Assembly: GCA_943331195.2 (NCBI GenBank)
Contig: CALQKQ020000223.1
Coordinates: 1 to 6,434 of the forward strand
DNA: 6,434 nucleotides
Direction: 5' to 3'
Source: Akkermansia muciniphila
GTDB lineage: Bacteria; Verrucomicrobiota; Verrucomicrobiia; Verrucomicrobiales; V1-33
The position numbers were made by a program, and so were the translations under genes. The notes below the pieces were generated by a model that made no database searches, had not been told where the DNA came from, and saw only the letters and a list, made by a program, of their open reading frames with translations. Positions 1 through 6,214 of this stretch are shown here, piece after piece. The stretch's first letter is position 1, and each line of letters opens with the position of its first letter.

Positions 1-2
1 AA

Positions 3-1814
3 ACCCTCACCCCCTCCCCCATCGTCGCCCTCAGCTCCGGCCACGCCCTCATCCAGGGCCACTCCCCCCAACCCGACGGCGCCTCCCTTTCCCTCCAAGT
101 CACCACCGCCACCGGCACCTCCTTCCACGCCCACCCCCGCGTCCACGCCCAGCACTTCTCCTGCCGCTTCCCCCAAGACTTCCCCGGAGCCCCTCCCCTG
201 CGCCCAGACCTCCTCTACATCAACGCCCTCGCCGCCCCCGATTCCTCCACCTCCGACCCCGCCAACCTCGAGGCCCAGGCCCTCCTCATCGTCGCCGGCC
301 CCGGACAACTCCCCGACCTCCCCCAAGCCTTCAGCGATGACTTCACCGACGCCGCCGGAAACCGCGACGCCGCCGCCGCCCAGTGGCCCCAACTCCGCCT
401 CCTCACCAACCTCTACCTCACCAGCCGCGCCGCCCGCCTCGCCGGCATCGGCCGCCCCCTCTTCGACCTCGCCACCCCCACCGACCTCACCTGGTTCCGC
501 CAAAACCTCTCCCTCTTCGACTTCGACCAGCGCGACCGCGATTGGTCCTCCCCCCTCGGCCACCGCGTCGCCCCCGGCTTCTGGCAAGCCGCCTGGAATT
601 CCTGGTTCAACCCCAGCAACAGCCACCCCTGGGACGGCAACCCCGCCAACCAATCCCAAGCCAATCACCGCCCCTACACCTTCACCAACGACCTCGCCGA
701 CCTCCTCATCCTCCACCAAAGGCGGCGCTCCCTCCCCCGCCCTTTCCCCGACCACCGCGACGACCTCTCCCGCCAAGCCCTCGCCAACCTCCTCGCCCTC
801 CAACACCAAGGCCCCAACTCCTTCGCCCTCCCCGAAGCCTCCCGACAAACCGAAAACTACACCGCCGGCTCCTGGCACTATGGCCTCTTCGAATCCGGCG
901 AATGGCTCACCGAAGGCTCCGGCTGGTTCGCCAACCCCGCTCACGCCGACCACCGCCGCGGCGGCGTCTTCCTCGGCCGCGCCCTCTGGGCCCTCGGCGA
1001 ATCCCTCCGCGCCGAACCCACCGGCCCCCTCGCCGATCGCATCCGCACCGCCCTCCCCCTCTCCCTCCACTTCGCCTTCCGCGACGCCCCCGCCCGAGGC
1101 TACGCCCACCCCTCCCCCTCCGGCCTCCTCCTCTGGCGCGACCCCGGCGAACACGGCTACCTCCTCCTCGGCATGATCGCCGCCGCCCAAGTCTCCCCCG
1201 AACTCTCCGTCCCTTCCCTCCAAGGACCCGGCTCCCTCCCCCTTCACCAGGCCTGCGCCCAAGCCCTCGACGCCCTCGTCGACCACACCAGGCCAGACGC
1301 CGGCTGGACCCCCTACCCCGACCAAGACGCCATGGCCATCGCCGCCCTCGCCGATGGCCTCCTCGCCTTCCCCCAACACCCTTCCGCCCCCCGCTGGCGC
1401 GCCTGCGCCCAAGCCGCCGCCGATGCCTGGCTCGCCCTCCCCACCCCCGCCTCCGAACGCCGCCAACCCACCCCCCACTTCGGCTTCCGCCAAGGCACCC
1501 ACATGACCCACTTCATGGGCTCAGACCATCGCCTCCGCTTCACCTTCTATGTCTCCGGCCATTGGCTCCACGCCCTCGCCAAACTTAACCAAGCCGCCCC
1601 CACCCCCCGCTACCGCGACCGCTGCCTCGCCCTCCTCTCCTACCTCTGCGGCGCCAACCCCTTCCGCGCCAGACTCCTCAACGAACTCGGCGCCGTTCCC
1701 AACTTCGTCCTCGATACCAACGGCGACGGCATCGAAGACCGCCTCACCCACGACCTCTACCCCGAATCCACCGCCTTCGTCCAAATCGGCCTCCTCCACT
1801 TCCTCTCCCCCTAG
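3..1814 (+). CDS. Putative alpha/alpha-toroid glycoside-hydrolase-like protein, 5'-partial
   Basis: The frame is open from base 3 to a TAG at 1812-1814 (603 codons) and has no Met codon before 1173, so the true start lies upstream; a Met at 1173 would cut the protein in mid-domain. Codons end almost always in C, as in gyrB. The first ~100 visible residues are rich in Ser, Thr, Pro and Val and may be an Ig-like beta domain. From about residue 130 the protein becomes rich in Trp, Phe and His with alternating helical stretches. Examples are ENYTAGSWHYGLFESGEWL at about residue 284, a GYLLLGMIAAA helix, and HMTHFMGSDHR near residue 500. This resembles six-hairpin (alpha/alpha) glycosidases such as the GH9-like group, but I see no family-specific catalytic motif. 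Near the C-terminus DTNGDGIED (571-579) resembles a calcium-binding loop of the dockerin/EF-hand type, although the usual acidic residue at loop position 12 is Thr. The coding call is strong; the function is an inference, and a non-enzymatic toroid protein is possible. Confidence 0.72.
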   Translation, partial: TLTPSPIVALSSGHALIQGHSPQPDGASLSLQVTTATGTSFHAHPRVHAQHFSCRFPQDFPGAPPLRPDLLYINALAAPDSSTSDPANLEAQALLIVAGPGQLPDLPQAFSDDFTDAAGNRDAAAAQWPQLRLLTNLYLTSRAARLAGIGRPLFDLATPTDLTWFRQNLSLFDFDQRDRDWSSPLGHRVAPGFWQAAWNSWFNPSNSHPWDGNPANQSQANHRPYTFTNDLADLLILHQRRRSLPRPFPDHRDDLSRQALANLLALQHQGPNSFALPEASRQTENYTAGSWHYGLFESGEWLTEGSGWFANPAHADHRRGGVFLGRALWALGESLRAEPTGPLADRIRTALPLSLHFAFRDAPARGYAHPSPSGLLLWRDPGEHGYLLLGMIAAAQVSPELSVPSLQGPGSLPLHQACAQALDALVDHTRPDAGWTPYPDQDAMAIAALADGLLAFPQHPSAPRWRACAQAAADAWLALPTPASERRQPTPHFGFRQGTHMTHFMGSDHRLRFTFYVSGHWLHALAKLNQAAPTPRYRDRCLALLSYLCGANPFRARLLNELGAVPNFVLDTNGDGIEDRLTHDLYPESTAFVQIGLLHFLSP

Positions 1815-1923
1815 TTCCAACCAAAAAACCCCGGCAAACCACCGGCGACCCCAGCAAAATTCCAGGTAATTTGCGCAAAAGCCCCTTCGCCGCCGTCGCC
1901 ACCAGGCCGCCTGCCCCGGGCAC

Positions 1924-1963
1924 AAAAAAAACCTGGAGGCACCCCGCAAGGAGCGCCTCCAGG
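1924..1963 (-). terminator. Intrinsic terminator, duplicated outer copy
   Basis: On the minus strand CCTGGAGGC pairs perfectly with GCCTCCAGG (plus-strand arms at 1955-1963 and 1932-1940). The pairing extends inward through five more pairs, including G-U, to a TTGC loop, giving about 14 pairs. Eight consecutive U residues follow (A-run 1924-1931 on the plus strand). It is identical to the terminator at 2139-2178 and acts as a backup for the bactofilin transcript. No U-tract follows the hairpin on the plus strand, so it should not terminate the upstream gene by the same mechanism. Confidence 0.88.
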
Positions 1964-1992
1964 CAACCTGGCGGGAAACCCGCCCGCAAAAC

Positions 1993-2063
1993 CTAGGCCT
2001 GCGCCGCCGCCTTCTTGGCTTGGGCATTGGCCACCGCGCTCTTGCCCACGGAGGACCGACCCG
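1993..2063 (-). pseudogene. Detached 3' fragment of the bactofilin gene
   Basis: This is a copy of the last 22 codons (GRSSVGKSAVANAQAKKAAAQA, split here as GRSSVGKSAVA and NAQAKKAAAQA) plus TAG (CTA at 1993-1995), identical to bases 2208-2278. The frame stays open upstream on the minus strand to about 2181, but that extension runs through the terminator at 2139-2178 and has no credible start or ribosome binding site. It is therefore best seen as a non-expressed by-product of the tandem duplication. Confidence 0.85.
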
Positions 2064-2066
2064 CAG

Positions 2067-2278
2067 CAGCAAAATTCCAGGTAATTTGCGCAAAAGCCCC
2101 TCCGCCGCCGTCGCCACCAGGCCGCCTGCTCCAGGCACAAAAAAAACCTGGAGGCACCCCGCAAGGAGCGCCTCCAGGCAACCTGGCGGGAAACCCGCCC
2201 GCAAAACCTAGGCCTGCGCCGCCGCCTTCTTGGCTTGGGCATTGGCCACCGCGCTCTTGCCCACGGAGGACCGACCCG
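2067..2278. repeat. Tandem duplication, copy 2 (contains the genuine bactofilin 3' end)
   Basis: Second copy of the 215-bp-period repeat, separated from copy 1 by three bases (CAG, 2064-2066). Its right part (2208-2278) is the actual 3' end of the bactofilin gene, whose reading frame continues uninterrupted beyond 2278. This copy is therefore the original position and the other is the added one. Similarity ends abruptly at 2278/2063, in a Ser codon of the bactofilin. Confidence 0.95.
2139..2178 (-). terminator. Intrinsic terminator of the bactofilin gene
   Basis: The hairpin starts about 30 nt after the bactofilin stop codon. The outer stem is CCTGGAGGC/GCCTCCAGG, with further G-C and G-U pairs closing on a 4-nt TTGC loop, and eight U residues follow (A-run 2139-2146 on the plus strand). 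A smaller hairpin (GGCGGG-AAA-CCCGCC, 2185-2199) lies between stop and terminator. This is a canonical, strong Rho-independent terminator and also fixes the 3' end of the bactofilin transcript. Confidence 0.9.
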
Positions 2279-2723
2279 AAAAACTGGCTCCTTCTTCGAT
2301 CGCCATGGTCCCCGCGACAATGTCGCCTTCCTGGATGGCATTGCTCTTCAGCTCGCAGCGGTCCGTCACCGTGATATTCCCCTGCACCCGGCCGAAAACA
2401 ATCACCGACTTGGTGCGGATTTCTCCGATCACCAGGGCGTTTTCGCCCACGGTGAGGGACCCGTCGGACGTGACTTCGCCCTCAATACGGCCGTCAATGA
2501 TCAGGTCGTTGGAGAATTTCAGGGAGCCTTTGATTTCGACGTCGCTGCTGAGGATGTTTTTGTTGGTGCTCATGGAAAAGGATGATTTAGCAGGGGGTGG
2601 GCTGTAGGCCGGAGCGGGTGGGTGGTAAGAGGGTGCCGCTGGAGCGGGGGGATTGTAGGAGGGGACCGCCGGAGCGGGCGGGGCGACAGGCTGGGGCTTT
2701 TGGCCGATGATTTGCTTGAGCAC
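2208..2723 (-). CDS. Bactofilin family cytoskeletal protein
   Basis: This 171-residue protein has the DUF583/bactofilin beta-helix core at about residues 55-148. Typical short repeated strands are visible, such as NDLIIDGRIEGEV, GSLTVGENALVIGEI, KSVIVFGRVQGNI and CELKSNAIQEGDIVAGTM. Bactofilins polymerise without nucleotides into filaments at the inner membrane and scaffold cell-shape, stalk or wall-modifying enzymes. The N-terminus (about 1-50) is a disordered proline-rich arm containing a 10-residue repeat; the C-terminus is a short Ala/Lys-rich tail, whose last 22 codons are duplicated downstream. The chosen start is GTG (CAC at 2721-2723). A competing start is the ATG at Met51 (2571-2573), preceded by a pyrimidine-rich CCTTTTCC and leaving a complete 121-residue bactofilin. 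I prefer the longer form because the repeat arm has coherent, coding-like sequence. Neither start has a Shine-Dalgarno sequence. The gene is divergent from gyrB. Confidence 0.92.
   Translation of the reverse strand: MLKQIIGQKPQPVAPPAPAVPSYNPPAPAAPSYHPPAPAYSPPPAKSSFSMSTNKNILSSDVEIKGSLKFSNDLIIDGRIEGEVTSDGSLTVGENALVIGEIRTKSVIVFGRVQGNITVTDRCELKSNAIQEGDIVAGTMAIEEGASFSGRSSVGKSAVANAQAKKAAAQA
2604..2663 (-). repeat. Two 10-residue PSY[N/H]PPAPA repeats in the bactofilin arm
   Basis: Residues 21-30 (PSYNPPAPAA) and 31-40 (PSYHPPAPAY) of the bactofilin are adjacent copies. A degenerate copy precedes them (PVAPPAPAV, 12-20) and a partial one follows (YSPPPA, 40-45). The DNA copies have diverged at third positions while the peptide is kept, which argues that this stretch is translated. 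Proline-rich tails of this kind are common in bactofilins and are presumed flexible interaction arms. Confidence 0.75.
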
Positions 2724-2993
2724 AGGACGTGGGAGAGTTGAAGTGAAGGGGGGGCAGTGAGAAGCACCCTGAAACGGTTTCCGCAGCGAAGCAACGGTGG
2801 TTCCGAGCGTGTAGAGGGATCCCCCGTGCGCCGCAAGCTGAATTCCACCTCAGCAGCGGATTTCCCGCCCAACCGCCCCACTCGCCCCAGAAGCGGAATC
2901 CCCGGCCAAGGGGTTGCGTTTTCCCCGCTTATCCGCTTTATAGAGGTTTCCCCGCCGCGCCCTCCCCCAGGCCAGCCTCCCCGCTTTTCTCCC
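2724..2993. other. Divergent spacer between bactofilin and gyrB
   Basis: This 270-bp region separates the two divergent genes and should hold both promoters. The gyrB frame stays open upstream to a GTG at 2757, but the 79 residues so encoded are Arg/Pro/Ser-rich and resemble no GyrB leader, and third positions lose the C bias of the gene. I therefore treat the spacer as non-coding. I could not find a convincing minus-strand promoter for bactofilin. Confidence 0.65.
2914..2942 (+). promoter_or_regulatory. Candidate sigma70-type promoter for gyrB
   Basis: TTGCGT (2914-2919) and TTTATA (2937-2942) are 17 bp apart in the only clearly AT-richer stretch of the spacer. Each hexamer matches the consensus at only three of six positions; an overlapping TATAGA at 2940-2945 is a better -10 but gives a 20-bp spacing. 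Initiation here would give a leader of roughly 45 nt before the ATG at 2994 and would exclude the upstream GTG start at 2757. Confidence 0.35.
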
Positions 2994-5567
2994 ATGCCAG
3001 ACCAGGACCCCCCCCTTCCCGAACAGGACAAAGACATGATGCCCGCCGTCGGCCAGGAATACGGCGCCGAACAAATCGACAAACTCGAAGGCCTCGAAGC
3101 CGTCCGCAAGCGCCCCGGCATGTATATCGGCGACCCCGACGAGCGCGGTCTCCACCATTGCGTCTTCGAAGTGCTCGACAATTCCATCGACGAGCACCTC
3201 GCCGGCTTTTGCAAAACCATCGACGTCATCCTCCACCTCGACGGCTCCTGCTCCATCCGCGACGACGGCCGCGGCATCCCCGTGGCCATGCACGCCAAGT
3301 TCAAGATGCCCGCCATCGAACTCGTCCTCACCAACCTCCACGCCGGCGGCAAATTCGGCCAAGGCGCCTACAAATACTCCGGCGGCCTCCACGGCGTCGG
3401 TGCCAAATGCGTCAACGCCCTCAGCGAATGGTTCAAAGCCGAAGTCTTTCGCGACGGCCACATCTACATGATCGCCTTCGAGCGCGGCGTCACCACCTCC
3501 CCCCTCAAAGTCATCGGCGACCTCGAAGACCCCGCCCACACCGGCACGCGCATCACCTTCTTCCCCGATGCCGAGATCTTCCGCATGACCACCGAATTTC
3601 AGTTCGACCGCCTCGCTACCCGCCTGCGCGAACTGACCTTCCTCAATCCCGGCCTCACCATCCATCTCACCGACGAGCGCGGCGAAAAGGCCCGCCACCA
3701 AAAATTCCGCTACGACAAGGGCATCGTCGAATTCGTCAACCAACTCGCCGAAAACAAAACCGTCCTCCCCGCCGAACCCATCGTCATCCGCAGCAAGCGC
3801 GGCGTCGAAATCGAACCCGGTAAACCCGAAGAGGACATCTACTGCGACGTCGTCCTCCAATACACCGACTCCTACAACGAGCAGATTCTCTGCTACGCCA
3901 ACAGCATCCCCAACGCCGATGGCGGCACCCACCTCACCGGCCTCAAGTCCGCCCTCACCCGCGCTATCAACCTCTACGCCAAGGCCAACAACCTCCTCCG
4001 CGACAAAGACCCCGCCATCACCGGCGACGACTGCCGCGAAGGCATGATCTGCGTCCTCAGCGTCAAACTCCCCAACCCCCGCTTCTCCAGCCAAACCAAA
4101 GGCAAACTCGTCAACAACGAAGTCGAATCCGTCGTCAACTCCATCGCCTACGAAGGCCTCAACAAATACTTCGAGGAAAACCCCGCCATCGCCAAGCGCC
4201 TCCTCGAGCGCATCCTCATGGCCGCCCGCGCCCGCGAAGCCGCCCGCAAAGCCCGCGAAACCGTTCGCAAATCCGCCCTCACCGGCGGCGGCCTCCCCGG
4301 TAAACTCGCCGACTGCTCCGAAAAAGACCCCTCCCTCTCCGAACTCTACATCGTCGAAGGCGACTCCGCCGGCGGCTCCGCCAAACAAGGCCGCGACCGC
4401 AAAACCCAGGCCATCCTCCCCCTCCGCGGCAAACTCATCAATGTCGAAAAAGCCCGCCTCGACCGCGCCTTAGAAAATAAAGAAATCCAGTCCATGATCA
4501 CCGCCATCGGTGCTGGCATCGGCAACGGCGAAGAAGAAGGCACCTTCCGCATCGAAAAAACCCGCTACCACAAAATCATCATCATGACCGATGCCGACGT
4601 CGACGGCTCGCACATCCGCACCCTCCTCCTCACCTTCTTCTGCCGCCAAATGCCCGAACTGGTCCGCCGCGGCTACCTCTACATCGCCCAGCCTCCCCTC
4701 TACCAAGTCATGCGCAAAAAGCGCAGCGAATACGTCCAAGACGACGTCGCCCTCAACCGCATCCTCATCGACCTCGGTGCCGAGGAGGTAAAACTCAAAA
4801 ACCTCGCCGACGGCAACATCATCGCCGCCTCCCAACTGCGCGAAATCCTCGAGCTCCTCATGCGCCTCGCTCGCTTCTCCGACATCATCCAGCGCCAAGG
4901 CGGCAACTTCGATGTCTACATGGGCCACCGCCACGCCGAATCCCACCGCCTCCCCGAGTACCTCGTCATCGTCCGCGCCGGCAACGACGAAACCGTCCAC
5001 TACCTCAACGACGAAGAAGCCCTCCTCCGCTTCAGCGAAGCCAATCCCGACCTCCATCTCGGCGCCGTCGTCGCCGCCGCCCCCGCTTCCCCAGACGCTA
5101 CCCCCGCCCCCTCCACCGCCAAAGCCGAACCCATCACCAAGCGCCGCGCCCGCCTCTACGAAGTCCACGAAGCCCGCGCCATCTCCCGCCTCCTCCTCCA
5201 ACTCCAAGAAAAAGGCCTCGCCCTCGACCACTTCAGCGCCCAAGACCACCCCCTCTTCGAACTCATCGAATCCGAAGACAAGGTCCTCCCCCTCTTCTCC
5301 GTCCCCGAAATCCTCGAGCGCGTCCTCGACATCGGCCGCCGCGGCGTCGAAATCCGCCGCTTCAAGGGCCTCGGGGAAATGAACGCCTCCCAGCTCTTCG
5401 ACACCACCATGGACCCCCTCACCCGCCGCCTCCTCCAGGTCAAAATGAACGAGGACAACAGCGTCGAAGCCGATCGCATGTTCACCATCCTCATGGGCGA
5501 CATCGTCGAACCCCGCCGCCAATTCATTGAGGACAACGCCCTCAACGTGCGCAACCTCGATATCTAA
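2994..5567 (+). CDS. gyrB: DNA gyrase subunit B (ATP-dependent type IIA topoisomerase)
   Basis: GyrB pairs with GyrA to introduce negative supercoils using ATP. From the chosen ATG the protein has 857 residues. The N-terminal GHKL ATPase shows AVRKRPGMYIGD (36-47), EVLDNSIDE (Glu59 catalytic base, Asn63 for Mg), DDGRGIPV (90-97) and GGLHGVGAK (130-138). The transducer lysine loop is SSQTKGK (Gln367, Lys369). The TOPRIM domain has EGDSAGG (Glu455) and the metal-binding DADVD (533-537). The C-terminal tail has RFKGLGEMN (789-797) and LMGDIVEPRRQFIEDNAL near the end. About 225 residues separate TOPRIM from the tail, so it carries the large insertion seen in many Gram-negative GyrBs, here with an Ala/Pro-rich linker at about 690-715. 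The EPRRxFIExNAL tail and the insertion favour GyrB over ParE. The start at 2994 follows a pyrimidine-rich CTTTTCTCCC like the neighbouring genes; ATG 3036, 7 nt after AGGA (3025-3028), is a good alternative giving 843 residues. gyrA is not next to it. Confidence 0.93.
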   Translation: MPDQDPPLPEQDKDMMPAVGQEYGAEQIDKLEGLEAVRKRPGMYIGDPDERGLHHCVFEVLDNSIDEHLAGFCKTIDVILHLDGSCSIRDDGRGIPVAMHAKFKMPAIELVLTNLHAGGKFGQGAYKYSGGLHGVGAKCVNALSEWFKAEVFRDGHIYMIAFERGVTTSPLKVIGDLEDPAHTGTRITFFPDAEIFRMTTEFQFDRLATRLRELTFLNPGLTIHLTDERGEKARHQKFRYDKGIVEFVNQLAENKTVLPAEPIVIRSKRGVEIEPGKPEEDIYCDVVLQYTDSYNEQILCYANSIPNADGGTHLTGLKSALTRAINLYAKANNLLRDKDPAITGDDCREGMICVLSVKLPNPRFSSQTKGKLVNNEVESVVNSIAYEGLNKYFEENPAIAKRLLERILMAARAREAARKARETVRKSALTGGGLPGKLADCSEKDPSLSELYIVEGDSAGGSAKQGRDRKTQAILPLRGKLINVEKARLDRALENKEIQSMITAIGAGIGNGEEEGTFRIEKTRYHKIIIMTDADVDGSHIRTLLLTFFCRQMPELVRRGYLYIAQPPLYQVMRKKRSEYVQDDVALNRILIDLGAEEVKLKNLADGNIIAASQLREILELLMRLARFSDIIQRQGGNFDVYMGHRHAESHRLPEYLVIVRAGNDETVHYLNDEEALLRFSEANPDLHLGAVVAAAPASPDATPAPSTAKAEPITKRRARLYEVHEARAISRLLLQLQEKGLALDHFSAQDHPLFELIESEDKVLPLFSVPEILERVLDIGRRGVEIRRFKGLGEMNASQLFDTTMDPLTRRLLQVKMNEDNSVEADRMFTILMGDIVEPRRQFIEDNALNVRNLDI

Positions 5568-5578
5568 ATCCGCTTCCC

Positions 5579-6199
5579 ATGAAATTCCGTCGACCCCTCG
5601 CCTCCCGCCCGGGGACCCGGCGCGCCATGACCATCCCCGAATTGATGGTCGTGCTCGCCATCCTAGCCGTCCTCATGACTCTCGGCGTCAACGGCTATGA
5701 AACCTACCTCGCCAAAGCCGAAAGCGTCGATTCCATCAATAAGCTCAAGAGCATGCACGCCGCGCTCATGAACTACCTGGTCGATAAACAAACCTGGCCC
5801 CAGGAACCAGAAGACGACGAAGCCGAGCTCTCCGAAGAGGCCCTCTGGGATTGGTGGAAAAAGGAACTCCAGCCCTATGGCATCCACGACGTCGACTGGT
5901 ACACCAACGCCCACCTCCGCCGCCTCAACCGAGAAATGAAAGACGCCGGCGGCAAGGGCGTCAAACTCAATGAAATGAAGGAGGCCCTCTCCTTCCCCTC
6001 CATCATCCCCACTAGCTTCCCAGCCGGCCCCACCGAACCCTACCGCTATCGCAACCAACCCTGGATCAGCGAAACCGGCGAATACCACGGCGATGACGGC
6101 ATCTACACTATCATGCCCAGCGGCGCCATTCACAAAATGCGCACCATGAGCCAAATGAACGCCGCCCAGGGCAAGTCGCCCCAGTCCGGCAAAAAATAG
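5579..6199 (+). CDS. Type IV pilin-like / type II secretion pseudopilin-like protein
   Basis: This 206-residue protein begins with a basic 16-residue leader (MKFRRPLASRPGTRRA). A class III signal-type segment, MTIPELMVVLAILAVLM, then continues as a hydrophobic helix to about residue 40. Glu21 sits at mature position +5, the residue needed for assembly and N-methylation in this family. The expected prepilin peptidase site is after Ala16, so position -1 is Ala rather than the usual Gly, +1 is Met rather than Phe and +4 is Pro. After the helix (YETYLAKAESVDSINKLKSM) comes a soluble domain with a Trp-rich patch (LWDWWKKEL, DVDWY) and a C-terminal GDDGIYTIMPSGAI strand region, typical in outline of pseudopilins. 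The gene starts 11 nt after gyrB with no Shine-Dalgarno sequence, so it is probably co-transcribed. The product would be inserted in the inner membrane and built into a pilus or pseudopilus; the specific machine is not shown by its neighbours. Confidence 0.85.
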   Translation: MKFRRPLASRPGTRRAMTIPELMVVLAILAVLMTLGVNGYETYLAKAESVDSINKLKSMHAALMNYLVDKQTWPQEPEDDEAELSEEALWDWWKKELQPYGIHDVDWYTNAHLRRLNREMKDAGGKGVKLNEMKEALSFPSIIPTSFPAGPTEPYRYRNQPWISETGEYHGDDGIYTIMPSGAIHKMRTMSQMNAAQGKSPQSGKK

Positions 6200-6214
6200 C
6201 GCCCCTCCCTCCCC

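Larger units (their letters stand above)
1852..2063. repeat. Tandem duplication, copy 1 (215-bp period)
   Basis: This 212-bp segment matches 2067-2278 at a constant offset of 215 with only three mismatches: T1887/C2102, C1915/T2130 and G1918/A2133. All three lie outside the coding tail and the terminator stem. Read on the minus strand, the unit holds the last 22 codons and TAG of the bactofilin gene, a small hairpin (GGCGGG-AAA-CCCGCC at 1970-1984), the intrinsic terminator, and about 70 bp of downstream sequence. That last part contains the 10-bp palindrome TTTGCGCAAA at 1870-1879. CGACCC occurs just before the copy (1846-1851), near its end (2057-2062) and near the end of copy 2 (2272-2277), which suggests a microhomology-mediated or slippage origin. 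Copy 1 is the one detached from the intact gene. Confidence 0.95.
1815..2207. other. Convergent intergenic region, non-coding apart from the repeat
   Basis: The 393-bp gap between two convergent genes is almost entirely repeat material. Bases 1815-1851 are unique and hold only a weak minus-strand hairpin (CCGG arms, 4 bp) followed by a T6 tract. I see no obvious terminator for the upstream plus-strand gene. Several overlapping frames are open here in both directions because of the low density of A and T, but none has a credible start or coherent protein sequence. Confidence 0.7.

Noticed and set aside
337..1176. Ser/Pro/Thr-rich plus-strand open frame resembling a mucin-like protein
   Set aside because: It is the third shifted reading of the same C3-biased gene; its low complexity comes from codon bias rather than real repeats.
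383..1588. Long Arg/Pro-rich plus-strand open frame (about 400 codons) overlapping the first gene
   Set aside because: Its composition is nearly all R, P, L and H, the expected out-of-frame reading of C-ending codons, and the coherent globular sequence is in the other frame.
1970..1984. GGCGGG-AAA-CCCGCC hairpin as a terminator for the upstream plus-strand gene
   Set aside because: It has a 6-bp stem, no following U-tract on the plus strand, and lies more than 150 nt after the stop codon.
1993..2181. 62-codon minus-strand frame ending in the duplicated bactofilin tail
   Set aside because: It starts at a TTG inside the terminator arm and reads through the terminator hairpin, so expression is implausible.
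1852..2278. Insertion sequence or CRISPR array as explanation of the repeat
   Set aside because: There are only two direct copies, no transposase, no terminal inverted repeats and no spacers, and one copy is part of an intact gene.
2757..2993. N-terminal extension of gyrB from GTG 2757
   Set aside because: The extra 79 residues match no GyrB leader, lose the gene's third-position C bias, and overlap the probable promoter.
2850..4388. Minus-strand open frame of about 510 codons opposite gyrB
   Set aside because: It is a Gly/Ala/Val/Asp/Glu-rich mirror of the gyrB codons with no family motif, while gyrB on the plus strand is unambiguous.
4470..5522. Minus-strand open frame of about 350 codons opposite the gyrB 3' half
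   Set aside because: Same composition artefact as the other antisense frames, and no start context.
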